DNA from: Caryophanales bacterium UBA743
Lineage (GTDB): Bacteria > Bacillota_I > Bacilli_A > RFN20 > CAG-826
Reading direction: 5' to 3'
Assembly: GCA_002297365.1 (NCBI GenBank)
Contig: DBKT01000013.1
Coordinates: 127,332 to 191,331 of the forward strand
Length of the DNA: 64,000 nt
The notes under the pieces were generated by a model that had not been told where the DNA came from, did no database searches, and saw only the letters and a program-made list of their open reading frames with translations. The translations under genes and the position numbers were made by a program. The number at the start of each line of letters is the position of its first letter. The stretch's first letter is position 1. Below are positions 52,291-60,823 of this stretch, in pieces.

Positions 52291-53901
52291 ATGAGCAGAA
52301 AATTCTACATTACAACGCCTATTTATTACCCATCTGCCTCTCCCCATCTTGGACACGCTTATTGCACGACCATGGCCGATATTATCGCCAGAGGAAAGAG
52401 ATTAAGAGGCTTCGACACTTATTTCTTGACGGGTCTTGATGAACATGGTGAGAAGATTCAAGAAAACGCAGCCGCCGCACACGTCACCCCACAAGAATTT
52501 GTGGATAATGTTGCTAAGAAGTTCGTATCCCTTTGGGAAACGATGCACATCTCTAATGATGATTTCATTCGTACTACGCAACCTCGTCACTATAAGACCG
52601 TAGAAAAAATCTTTAGCAAATTCTTAGAGGATGATGACGTTTATCTTTCTTCCTACAAAGGATGGTACTGCGTCCATGAAGAAACATTCTGGACGGATAC
52701 GCAAGTGGAAGGAGAAAACCATCTTTGCCCTGATTGCCACCGTCCATGCGAACAAAAAGAGGAGCCTGCTTATTTCTTCCGTTGCTCAAAATACGTCGAT
52801 GATGTGATGCACATCTTCGATACAGAATCGAAGTTCATTACCCCAGTCGGAAGAAAAACCGAAATGATCAACAATTTCATCAAACCGGGTTTGAATGATT
52901 TGTGTGTCACCCGCACTTCCTTTGACTGGGGCATTCCTGTCAAGGAAGCGCCAGGCCATGTGATCTATGTCTGGTTGGACGCTTTAACAAACTACATTAC
53001 GGCTTTAGGGTATTTACAAGACGATGATTCCAAATTCAAAAACTACTGGATGGATCCAAATACGGAAATCGTTCATTTAATTGGTGCCGACATCACTCGT
53101 TTCCACACAATTTATTGGCCAATGTTCTTAAAGGCTTTGAATCTACGTCAGCCTTCTAGGATTTTCGTCCATGGCTTAATGATGATGAAAGACGGGAAAA
53201 TGTCCAAATCCAAAGGGAATGCCATTCCGGTTCCTCCACTCGTGGAACGTTTTGGCGTGGATGCCGTTCGTTATTACCTTGCTAGAGAAATCGTCTTTGG
53301 GCAAGATGGGCAATTCACCCCAGAACAATTCGTCGAGCGTCTTAATATCGATTTGGCCAATAACTTCGGAAATCTTTTAAATAGAACGGTTTCCATGATC
53401 ATGAAATATTTCGATGGCGTGATTCCCGAATACAAAGGCGAGCTTAATTCTTTGGATGAAGGCTTAAAGGAAATGGCGGAAAAAACCGTTAAGTCATATG
53501 AGATTCTGAATGACGATTTAAAGGTCACGGAAGCTTATGCGGCGGTTATGGATTTGGTTTCAGCCGCGAATAAATACATCGAAGAAAGCGCTCCATGGGT
53601 TTTAGCAAAAGATTCTGCAAAGAAAGAGGAACTTGCTTCGTGCATGTCTCATTTGGCCAATGCTATTTTCTTAGCCGGAACTTTGCTTTCGCCTATTCTT
53701 GTGACGAAGAGCGAGAAACTCTTTGATCAACTTGGCGTTCCTGCTTCGATGAGAGATTATGAAACGGCAACTCATTTTGGAAGCTTAGGCGGGCAAAAGG
53801 TGAATAAGGGTGAGCAGCTTTTCCCACGCTTAGAAGAAGCAAAAGAAGTGGAATTCATTCAAAATCTCATGAAAGCGCCTAAAGAAAAAGCGGCCGCATA
53901 A
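52291..53901 (+). CDS. metG: Methionyl-tRNA synthetase
   Basis: A class I synthetase with the N-terminal PIYYPSASPHLGHAYCTTMADI (HIGH motif as HLGH) and KMSKSKGNAIPVPPL. A single zinc knuckle (CPDCHRPC) lies at about residue 145. The C-terminal anticodon-binding helices end at 536 aa, so the dimerising tRNA-binding domain found at the end of B. subtilis MetS is absent. AAGGAGG precedes the ATG at a slightly long distance (11-12 bases). The following 77-bp gap contains a weak hairpin (GTGCC/GGCAC). Confidence 0.96.
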   Translation: MSRKFYITTPIYYPSASPHLGHAYCTTMADIIARGKRLRGFDTYFLTGLDEHGEKIQENAAAAHVTPQEFVDNVAKKFVSLWETMHISNDDFIRTTQPRHYKTVEKIFSKFLEDDDVYLSSYKGWYCVHEETFWTDTQVEGENHLCPDCHRPCEQKEEPAYFFRCSKYVDDVMHIFDTESKFITPVGRKTEMINNFIKPGLNDLCVTRTSFDWGIPVKEAPGHVIYVWLDALTNYITALGYLQDDDSKFKNYWMDPNTEIVHLIGADITRFHTIYWPMFLKALNLRQPSRIFVHGLMMMKDGKMSKSKGNAIPVPPLVERFGVDAVRYYLAREIVFGQDGQFTPEQFVERLNIDLANNFGNLLNRTVSMIMKYFDGVIPEYKGELNSLDEGLKEMAEKTVKSYEILNDDLKVTEAYAAVMDLVSAANKYIEESAPWVLAKDSAKKEELASCMSHLANAIFLAGTLLSPILVTKSEKLFDQLGVPASMRDYETATHFGSLGGQKVNKGEQLFPRLEEAKEVEFIQNLMKAPKEKAAA

Positions 53902-53978
53902 TAAAGGAAACACATACATGGGTGCCCTGTGTGGCACTTTCCAGCGTAGCTTAAAGGATGTAAAAGAAAGGAAAAGCA

Positions 53979-54857
53979 ATGATTCTATCTGTCGGTGAAA
54001 TATTATTGGACGTGTATGCCAAAGAAAATCCCTCTTCTATAGATATGAAAGGCAGAATTGGAGGGGCTCCTTTCAATGTTGCGGCCAATATCGCTAGCAA
54101 TGGTGGAGACGTTTCTTTCTATGGAGCGGTTGGGAAAGACGAATTCGGCTCTTTTTTAGAAAAAGAGGCCAGAGCGTATCCTTTTCAAAAACTTTTGATT
54201 GACGAAACGGAATATCCCACAAGCTTAGCGCTGGTGTCTTTAAATAACGGAGAAAGAAGTTTCTCCTTCCTTCGAGGAGCGGATTACCATCTCTCTCCGA
54301 AGAGGTTGGAAGATTTTTCTTTAAATGCCGGAGATATTATTCATATCGGCTCTTTGATGCTGAATGAAGAAGAAGGCGGAATCTTCTTTGTTAGAACAAA
54401 CGGTTTCGCCAAAATGAAAGGCGTTTATCTTTCCTTTGATATGAATTTGCGTTCCGGTTTATTCGAAGACCAAGAAGAAGCCAGAGGCGTATATGAAAGC
54501 ATCTGCTCATGCATTGATTTTCTTAAAGCAAGCGAAGAGGATCTTGAATTCTTAGGGATGAGTGCTGAGGAATTAAAGAACCATTATATGAAGGAAAAGA
54601 GTATTCTTTTTGTTTCCCGTTCTTCCAATGGAAGTGATGTCTATATTGGGAATGAGCATTATTCCGTTCCATCAAAGAAGATAGATGTGGTTGATTCTAC
54701 AGGAGCGGGGGATGCGTTTTTTGCCAGAATACTGATGGAATTGGATCAATGCCTAGATCCTTTCTCTCTTTCCGCTCAAAAATGGAAAGAAGTTTTAATG
54801 AAAGCTAACGAAGACGGAGCGGAAGCCTGCTTGCATGAGGGCGCTCTAAAACAATAA
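53979..54857 (+). CDS. PfkB-family sugar kinase, probable fructokinase
   Basis: 292 residues with both PfkB signatures: GRIGGAPFNVAANIASNGGDVSFYGAVGKDEFG near residue 25 and the catalytic DSTGAGDAFFARI near 240 (Asp base). The GGAPFNVA form is typical of fructokinases rather than ribokinase or pseudouridine kinase. It should phosphorylate a hexose such as fructose in the cytoplasm. AGAAAGGAAAAGC precedes the ATG. It stands alone between metG and rlmD. Confidence 0.85.
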   Translation: MILSVGEILLDVYAKENPSSIDMKGRIGGAPFNVAANIASNGGDVSFYGAVGKDEFGSFLEKEARAYPFQKLLIDETEYPTSLALVSLNNGERSFSFLRGADYHLSPKRLEDFSLNAGDIIHIGSLMLNEEEGGIFFVRTNGFAKMKGVYLSFDMNLRSGLFEDQEEARGVYESICSCIDFLKASEEDLEFLGMSAEELKNHYMKEKSILFVSRSSNGSDVYIGNEHYSVPSKKIDVVDSTGAGDAFFARILMELDQCLDPFSLSAQKWKEVLMKANEDGAEACLHEGALKQ

Positions 54858-54873
54858 TGAAAGAATATTGCCT

Positions 54874-56253
54874 ATGAGAAAGAATGATGAAATACTTCAA
54901 AGCAAATTTGAAGGAGCGTGCAGCAAATTAACTTATTTAGGTTTAGGCGAAACCAAATACAAAGACGAAGTCATTTATGTGCCCGATTTCTATCCCGGAG
55001 AAGAAGGAGAGGTCCTTGTTTCTTATAAGAGAAACGGCCAATATTTTGGGAAGCTCCTTTCTCTTAGCAAACCTTCTAAAGATCGTATTCCATCTGAATG
55101 CCCATATTTTAAACAATGTGGTGGATGTATCTTTCAAGATTATTCTTACGAAAAAGAAAAAGAACATAAACGCCTTTTAGTCCAAAACCAACTTCATAAA
55201 ATTACGGGAATTGATGTTGACGTGAATCCTACAATCGGCATGGAAGAGCCATCCCATTACCGTAACAAGATTCAGCTTCATTTTGGTAGGGACAAGAACG
55301 GCTCAACGGTACTTGGATTCTATAAAGAGGGGACCCATGTAGTATTTCCGGTGAAAAAATGTCTGATTGAAGACAAAAGGGCCTCAGACATATCTAGCCA
55401 AATATTAGCCCTTGTTCGCGATTTAGAAATTCCTCCCTACCAGGAAGAAAACGGCACGGGAGAATTGAAACATCTTCTGATTCGCACTTCGTTTCACAAG
55501 GAACAGATTTTGTGTGTTTTGGTCACCAAAGATTTGAAATTCGCCAATCGAGACAAGCTAATGACGATGATTCAGAGGTGCTGTCCCCAAATAACCACTC
55601 TTGTTCAGTCCGTAAACGGCAAGAAAACCAATGTTATTTTGGGAAACAAAGAAGTGGTCCTATATGGCCCCGGATATATCGAAGATGAATTATGCGGTCT
55701 TTCTTTCAAAATCTCCGCACGTTCCTTCTATCAAGTAAATCCTGAAATGACGGAAATCCTTTATGAGAAAGCTATGGAATTTGCCGATTTAAAGGAGACG
55801 GATGTTGTTTTAGATGCCTATTCCGGAATTGGGACGATTGGTCTTATTGCCGCAAAAAACGCTCAAAAATCTATAGGGGTGGAGCTTGTTCCTGAGGCAG
55901 TTAAGGATTCTATAGAAAATGCCAAGAGAAACGAAATAAGAAACTTTGAAGCGCATGAGGATGATGCGACTTCCTTTATTCAAAAGTATGCAAAACTAGG
56001 AATGAAAGTGGACGTTTTATTCATGGATCCGCCAAGAAAAGGATCTACACCAGAATTTCTAGCGGCCACCAAAGAACTCAAACCTCGCAAAGTCATCTAT
56101 ATAGCCTGTGCTCCTTCCTCCCTAGCTAGGGATTTGAAAGAACTTCTTGAAGATTATTCTCTTGACGCTATCCAACCAATTGATATGTTTCCAAGAACAG
56201 CACATGTTGAGTGCATCACGTTGCTCTGTCGAAAGGACGTCAAAAACAGTTAA
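54874..56253 (+). CDS. rlmD: 23S rRNA (uracil-5-)-methyltransferase RlmD/RumA
   Basis: A SAM-dependent RNA uracil-5 methyltransferase of the TrmA/RumA family. An N-terminal TRAM-like domain is followed by iron-sulfur cysteines C76, C82 and C85 (CPYFKQCGGC) plus a fourth near residue 160 (VKKCLIED). SAM-binding VLDAYSGIGTIGLIAA, catalytic-loop DPPRKGS and the nucleophile region YIACAPSSLARDL follow. The C-terminus is IDMFPRTAHVECITLL, the family ending. I take ATG 54874 (459 aa); a TTG six bases earlier is possible. An accessory island begins just downstream, and the 3' end of this gene is a known integration hotspot in streptococci. Confidence 0.93.
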   Translation: MRKNDEILQSKFEGACSKLTYLGLGETKYKDEVIYVPDFYPGEEGEVLVSYKRNGQYFGKLLSLSKPSKDRIPSECPYFKQCGGCIFQDYSYEKEKEHKRLLVQNQLHKITGIDVDVNPTIGMEEPSHYRNKIQLHFGRDKNGSTVLGFYKEGTHVVFPVKKCLIEDKRASDISSQILALVRDLEIPPYQEENGTGELKHLLIRTSFHKEQILCVLVTKDLKFANRDKLMTMIQRCCPQITTLVQSVNGKKTNVILGNKEVVLYGPGYIEDELCGLSFKISARSFYQVNPEMTEILYEKAMEFADLKETDVVLDAYSGIGTIGLIAAKNAQKSIGVELVPEAVKDSIENAKRNEIRNFEAHEDDATSFIQKYAKLGMKVDVLFMDPPRKGSTPEFLAATKELKPRKVIYIACAPSSLARDLKELLEDYSLDAIQPIDMFPRTAHVECITLLCRKDVKNS

Positions 56254-56357
56254 AAAAGGCTAAAAATCGAGAGTTTTGACCAATCCAAAAAGGTTGAGGC
56301 TCTTTTTTCTTTGCTGAAAATCCGCTCGGATTCTTCCGAAAACGAAGAAAAACGGCT

Positions 56358-56384
56358 TTTACTAGTATGGGGAAACATATCTAC
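56358..56384. repeat. Left copy of island-flanking direct repeat (rlmD-tail-like)
   Basis: The 20-bp core TTTACTAGTATGGGGAAACA (56358-56377) recurs exactly at 63624-63643, with similarity extending to 56384 and, more loosely, to about 56432 (CTCGTAT..., CGGGAACA). Read on the minus strand it encodes VDMFPHTSK, like the RlmD C-terminal signature VDMFPHTxHVE. It lies about 100 bp past the rlmD stop, in a gap (56254-56546) that otherwise holds no gene. Confidence 0.75.
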
Positions 56385-56546
56385 ACCCCCAATGTCTTGT
56401 ACAGGTAACTCGTATGCACACTTGGCTTTGCGGGAACATATCAAATAAGGCTTGTTTTTGATGAAAAATTAACTTAACATCTCTTTTAAAAGGAAAAATA
56501 GCTTTAGAAATGCAAATAAAAACTTTCGCAGAATCATTAGATAAAT

Positions 56547-56574
56547 TTGAAGAGTGAAGATATTTTAGTATGAT
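56547..56574 (+). promoter_or_regulatory. Promoter of the restriction-modification island
   Basis: TTGAAG (56547-56552) and TATGAT (56569-56574), spaced 16 bp. The -10 box overlaps an ATG at 56570, which rules that codon out as a start for the HTH gene and supports the ATG at 56600. Confidence 0.55.
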
Positions 56575-56599
56575 TAATTATGGAAGGATTGGTGTGCTT

Positions 56600-56803
56600 A
56601 TGCAGTTGTCTTTTAATAAATTGTGGAAATTATTGATTGATAGAAATATGAAAAAGAAAGATCTTCAAAGAGTGGCTGGCATCAGTTCTGCTTCAATCGC
56701 TAAATTAGGAAAGAATGAACCTGTTAGTTTGGAGGTTTTGATGAAAATCTGCTACGTTCTCGATTGTAATTTTGGCGATATTGTAGATTTCGTTAAAAAA
56801 TAG
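56600..56803 (+). CDS. Small XRE/Cro-type HTH regulator of the R-M island
   Basis: 67 residues forming a single lambda-repressor-like HTH: MQLSFNKLWKLLIDRNMKKK, then VAGISSASIAKLGKNEPVSLEVLMKICYVLDC. Proteins of this kind regularly precede cytosine-methyltransferase genes and act as C-protein-like controllers of restriction-modification operons. The start is the ATG at 56600, with GGAAGGA upstream and the promoter's -10 box before it. The methyltransferase gene begins 9 bp after its stop. Confidence 0.85.
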   Translation: MQLSFNKLWKLLIDRNMKKKDLQRVAGISSASIAKLGKNEPVSLEVLMKICYVLDCNFGDIVDFVKK

Positions 56804-56812
56804 AGGTGTGAA

Positions 56813-57916
56813 ATGAAAACTTTAAGAATAGGTACCGTTTTCAGCGGTATTGGCGCGCCTGAACAAGCTCTTTTTAGAATGGGAATAAAAACCCAAATTG
56901 TGTTCGCGTGTGATAACGGCGAGATTGAATTGAAAGAATCTGTAGAAGACATAAAGAAAATGATTGCTGGAAAGAGCGATAGCCAAAGCAATAAGATTAT
57001 TAAAACTCTATATAAAAACACAAATAAAAAGAACTATGTTAAGCAAAGCTATTTTGCAAACTACGACATCAAAGAGAAAGACTGGTACGATGATATTAGA
57101 TTTTTAAATGGTGAAAAATACGTAGATAAAATTGATTTGTTGGTGGGAGGAAGTCCTTGTCAAAGCTTTTCAATCATAGGGAAGAGAGCCGGATTGGAGG
57201 ACACAAGAGGAACGTTGTTTTACGATTATGCTAGGTTGATAAATCAAACAAAGCCAAAAGTTTTTGTTTATGAAAATGTTCCAGGAATGCTAGTTCACGA
57301 CCATGGCAATACATGGAAGGTTATATATTCAGTTTTTAAAAGCTTGGGATATAGCGTGTACAAAAGCGTCTTAAACGCTAAAGATTATGGTATTCCACAA
57401 AATAGAAAAAGGCTTTTCGTTGTCGGGTTCAAAGATACGTCAGCAAATTTCTCGTTTCCAAAAGAACAAGATTTAAATAAGACGATGTTTGACTATCTCG
57501 AAAAAGAAGTTGATGCAAAACATTACTTGGGTAAAAAGGGCTTCGAGTTTGTGACTAATCCTAAATACAGAAATAGAGCTAGAGTTAATTCGGATATTGT
57601 CCAAACCGAGAAAGCGAATCAGCAGTTTAATTGGAATGGTGACTTTGTTTTTGAAACCTTAGACGAAATCAAAGAAAAAAGTAATTACGAACAAATCTTG
57701 GAAAGAGCATATGTTTCCAATTGGAATGGGGGGAAAGGTGTTATAAGGCAATTGTCTCATAGGGAATGCCTTAGATTAATGGGTTTCTCCGATTCTTTTA
57801 AAATCGTGGTTCCTAATGTTCCTGCTTATAGACAAGCAGGCAACTCAATTGTTGTCGATGTTCTTGTTGCTTTGTTTAACAGTATTTTTAAGGCGGTGAA
57901 CATTTATGAAGATTAA
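56813..57916 (+). CDS. DNA (cytosine-5-)-methyltransferase, first of tandem pair
   Basis: 367 residues with the ordered m5C motifs: motif I RIGTVFSGIGAPEQAL, motif IV GGSPCQSFS (catalytic Cys116), motif VI YENVPGML, motif VIII QNRKRLFVVGF, motif IX RQLSHRECLRLMGF and motif X YRQAGNSIVVDVL. A ~70-residue insertion between motifs I and IV (ELKESVEDIKKMI...) is shared with the second enzyme. The pair is the arrangement of LlaJI-type systems, in which each enzyme methylates one strand of an asymmetric site. GAGGTG precedes the ATG. Its end overlaps the next gene by 11 bp. Confidence 0.94.
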   Translation: MKTLRIGTVFSGIGAPEQALFRMGIKTQIVFACDNGEIELKESVEDIKKMIAGKSDSQSNKIIKTLYKNTNKKNYVKQSYFANYDIKEKDWYDDIRFLNGEKYVDKIDLLVGGSPCQSFSIIGKRAGLEDTRGTLFYDYARLINQTKPKVFVYENVPGMLVHDHGNTWKVIYSVFKSLGYSVYKSVLNAKDYGIPQNRKRLFVVGFKDTSANFSFPKEQDLNKTMFDYLEKEVDAKHYLGKKGFEFVTNPKYRNRARVNSDIVQTEKANQQFNWNGDFVFETLDEIKEKSNYEQILERAYVSNWNGGKGVIRQLSHRECLRLMGFSDSFKIVVPNVPAYRQAGNSIVVDVLVALFNSIFKAVNIYED

Positions 57917-59048
57917 AGTAGCAACTATATTTAGTGGCATTGGTGCAATTGAATTTGCCTTAAAAAGAATGCACATCGATCACGAATTGGTTTTTGCGTG
58001 TGATAATGGCGAACGAGATGTATCCTACGATATTGATAAAGAAAGAGAAGAAATAAAGAAATTGTCATCTAAAGACGAAAAAAGAAAGTATGTCGATGAC
58101 CTTTATGATAAATTGACAACTAAAAAGAATTATGTCGAACAAAGCTATTTAGCAAACTACCACCAAATTACAAAAGATAAGTATTATCAGGATGTTGTTT
58201 TGCTGGATGGCAAAGATTATGAAAACGAGGTTGATTTATTTGTTGGTGGCAGCCCATGCCAAAGCTTTTCATCCGTCGGTTTCCAAGGAGGCCTCGAAGA
58301 TGCTCGTGGTACTTTGTTTTATGAATTTGCGAGGCTTGTTCAAGAAATTCAACCCAAGGTTTTCATCTATGAGAATGTTAGAAATTTGCTGAAACATGAT
58401 GGTGGAAAGACCTGGAAGGTAATAAAAGGTATTTTTGATCACTTGGGGTATGATTATAGGTACGACGTGTTAAATGCATCCGATTACGGTATACCGCAAA
58501 CACGAAGAAGACTTTTCGTTGTTGGTTTTAGAAGAGATTTAGGAATTGATTTGAATCACGTTTTTATCTTTCCACCAGTAACTAAAGAACTTCGATACAC
58601 AATGAAAGATTTTTCCATCAATAATTGTGATTTTGGTTTCATGTCGGCTAATCGACGAGGAGAAATTGTTATCAAGAAAAAGCCAGGCATGCCAGATCCA
58701 AAATATACTTTAAGCCCAAAGCTATATTCTTATGTTATGAAGACAGGAACGAAAGATTGGAAACAAAAAGTCGAGATAAACTTAGATATTGCGAGAACAC
58801 TCCTCAAAACTATGGGGAATAGGCATAGAGCTGGCGTGGATAATTACGTCTCTTTCGATGGTACTGAGAATTTAGGAAGCGTTCGCATGCTAACCGAAAG
58901 AGAGGCCCATAGATTGATGGGATTTACAGATGATTATAAAATAGTCGTATCTAGAGCACAGGCATATAAACAGGCGGGCAACTCAATTGTTGTCGATGTC
59001 TTAATGTCCATTGTTCAATCGATTTTAAATACTGGCGTGTTTGATTAG
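57906..59048 (+). CDS. DNA (cytosine-5-)-methyltransferase, second of tandem pair
   Basis: 380 residues, clearly paralogous to the preceding enzyme (TIFSGIGAIEFAL; ACDNGE; KKNYVEQSYLANY; GGSPCQSFS with Cys118; YENVRNLLKHDGGKTWKVI; QTRRRLFVVGF; LTEREAHRLMGF; YKQAGNSIVVDVL). The target-recognition stretch between motifs VIII and IX (about residues 225-335) differs strongly, as expected if the two act on different strands or sequences. AAGGCGGTG precedes the ATG, which lies inside the first methyltransferase gene. Confidence 0.94.
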   Translation: MKIKVATIFSGIGAIEFALKRMHIDHELVFACDNGERDVSYDIDKEREEIKKLSSKDEKRKYVDDLYDKLTTKKNYVEQSYLANYHQITKDKYYQDVVLLDGKDYENEVDLFVGGSPCQSFSSVGFQGGLEDARGTLFYEFARLVQEIQPKVFIYENVRNLLKHDGGKTWKVIKGIFDHLGYDYRYDVLNASDYGIPQTRRRLFVVGFRRDLGIDLNHVFIFPPVTKELRYTMKDFSINNCDFGFMSANRRGEIVIKKKPGMPDPKYTLSPKLYSYVMKTGTKDWKQKVEINLDIARTLLKTMGNRHRAGVDNYVSFDGTENLGSVRMLTEREAHRLMGFTDDYKIVVSRAQAYKQAGNSIVVDVLMSIVQSILNTGVFD

Positions 59049-59065
59049 GTTGAGGAGGAAGAGCA

Positions 59066-60823
59066 ATGTTTGAATTAAATGCTGAAGAAAATATCTTAGA
59101 AGGAGTTTTACAGCTTAGTGATTGCGAGCGAAGCTTTATTGTGAAATGGCTTAGCGGTTCAAGCCAAGCAGCTTTTTATATTGGTGATGGTGACGATATA
59201 AAAGAAAAAGTATCACATTTCATAATCGATAAACGAAACGCGTTTATTGATTCGGCTTCCTTTAAAAAATACTTGAAAGAAATAAAGATGATAGTTGAAA
59301 AATATAGAAGCATGTATTATGGCCCATTTGACCGTTTCAATGATGTGTATAACCGCTATATAAATTCAACCAATAATATTCATGTTGTCCTCAGCTATGA
59401 TTACGCTAGCAAAGATCGCTATGTACGAATTCTCAACGATAAAAAGGGAAAAGCTGAAAATGAACCGGTTTTTGGATTAAATGCACTTAGAAATGGCGAT
59501 GATTTTAGAAACACTTTTGTTGGCTTAATTACCAAAGCCAGCATTATAAAAGAAAGAGAAGAGTATTTAATTAAAATTTCTGTCATTGAAAATTGGAGGG
59601 AGGAAATTATGAAAGCAAACAACAGTAAAGTTAATCTTGAAAGTATAGTGAAAATCTTTAACGACGAAATGGATGATTTGATTTCGAACGGTCATTCCAA
59701 GCAAGAAAGTGCTCAAGTGTTTGGCATTAAATTTGCCCCATTATTAAACGCAAATTCAAAAAAATTCACTGCTGATGATGTTTTGGGAGCTTCTAAGTTT
59801 TTAAATGATGGCTTAAGCGAATATCTCAAAAACGGAATGAAACTATCTCCTTCGGTTTTGTGGAATAGTGGCGTTGATAAAATCGAATGCAAAAAGTTTG
59901 ATTTTGATTCTTCTAATATAAAAGATGGGAAAAATTTGATTGTTTATGGTACTCCAGGCTGCGGCAAATCATATTACGTTGAGCACGTGTTGCTAAATGG
60001 TTACAAGCCTGAAAACCGCATAAGAACAACCTTTTTTCAGGACTATACAAATACTGATTTTGTAGGACAGATTTTGCCTGTTGTAGATGAAAAAAAGAAT
60101 GTCACATACGATTTTCATCCAGGACCGTTCACTCTTGCTTTGGAAAAAGCTATAGAATGTCCGAATGAGAAGGTTGCTTTAATTATAGAAGAGCTCAATA
60201 GGGGAAGTGCTGCAAGTATTTTCGGCGATATTTTTCAATTGTTGGATAGAAAGAATGGCGTCAGCGAATATGAGATAATAAACGTTAATATTATCAATTA
60301 TTTGAATGATCAATTTGCTGGTAGGTATTCTTTTGATTCCGTCAAATTGCCTGGGAATTTGTCTATTTTTGCCACTATGAATACTTGTGACCAAAATGTT
60401 TTTACCTTAGATACCGCCTTTAAAAGAAGATGGGAATTTAAAAAAATAACAAATAAATTCAGCGATGATCATTCGTTTAGAAGAAAATTCATTCCTGGTG
60501 CAAACATTACTTGGGAAGAATTGGTTAATGATATTAACGAGTACATTTTATCTAATTCCGATGGTTTAAATAGTGAAGACAAGCAAATCGGTGTTTATTT
60601 CGTTGATCCAACCGGAATGAGAGATTCTATAAACGATCAAAGCGATGAAAAAGCGAGAGATGCATTCGCGTATAAAATATTTGAATACCTATGGGACGAC
60701 GTTGCTAAGTTCCAAAGAGATAAGTGGTTTGGTGAAGATATCAAATCTCTTGATGAGTTGATAGAAAAGTATAAGGAAAAAGGAACTGACGTATTTAATG
60801 ATGGCATCATTAAAAAACAATAA
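59066..60823 (+). CDS. McrB-like AAA+ NTPase of a LlaJI-type restriction system
   Basis: 585 residues. An N-terminal ~285-residue region of unknown fold is probably the DNA-sensing part. The AAA_5/McrB-type domain has GTPGCGKS at 295-302 (Walker A), VALIIEELNRGSAASIFGD (Walker B, Glu-Glu near 374) and the MNTCDQNVFTLDTAFKRRWEF segment equivalent to the MNTAD signature of McrB GTPases. Its probable role is the GTP-driven translocating subunit (R1) working with the next gene. GAGGAGG precedes the ATG. It overlaps the nuclease gene by 26 bp. Confidence 0.9.
   Translation: MFELNAEENILEGVLQLSDCERSFIVKWLSGSSQAAFYIGDGDDIKEKVSHFIIDKRNAFIDSASFKKYLKEIKMIVEKYRSMYYGPFDRFNDVYNRYINSTNNIHVVLSYDYASKDRYVRILNDKKGKAENEPVFGLNALRNGDDFRNTFVGLITKASIIKEREEYLIKISVIENWREEIMKANNSKVNLESIVKIFNDEMDDLISNGHSKQESAQVFGIKFAPLLNANSKKFTADDVLGASKFLNDGLSEYLKNGMKLSPSVLWNSGVDKIECKKFDFDSSNIKDGKNLIVYGTPGCGKSYYVEHVLLNGYKPENRIRTTFFQDYTNTDFVGQILPVVDEKKNVTYDFHPGPFTLALEKAIECPNEKVALIIEELNRGSAASIFGDIFQLLDRKNGVSEYEIINVNIINYLNDQFAGRYSFDSVKLPGNLSIFATMNTCDQNVFTLDTAFKRRWEFKKITNKFSDDHSFRRKFIPGANITWEELVNDINEYILSNSDGLNSEDKQIGVYFVDPTGMRDSINDQSDEKARDAFAYKIFEYLWDDVAKFQRDKWFGEDIKSLDELIEKYKEKGTDVFNDGIIKKQ

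Noticed and set aside
53979..54857. The PfkB kinase as the missing pseudouridine kinase for psuG
   Set aside because: Its GGAPFNVAANIA motif and 292-aa length fit fructokinase, and it is 19 kb from psuG in a different context.
56254..56310. Possible terminator after rlmD (GAG...CTC with a T run)
   Set aside because: Base pairing is short and interrupted; the T run alone is not enough to call it.
56250..56444. Matching minus-strand frame at the left repeat (VDMFPHTSK)
   Set aside because: It overlaps the rlmD end, has no start signal, and its frame diverges from the right copy outside the repeat.
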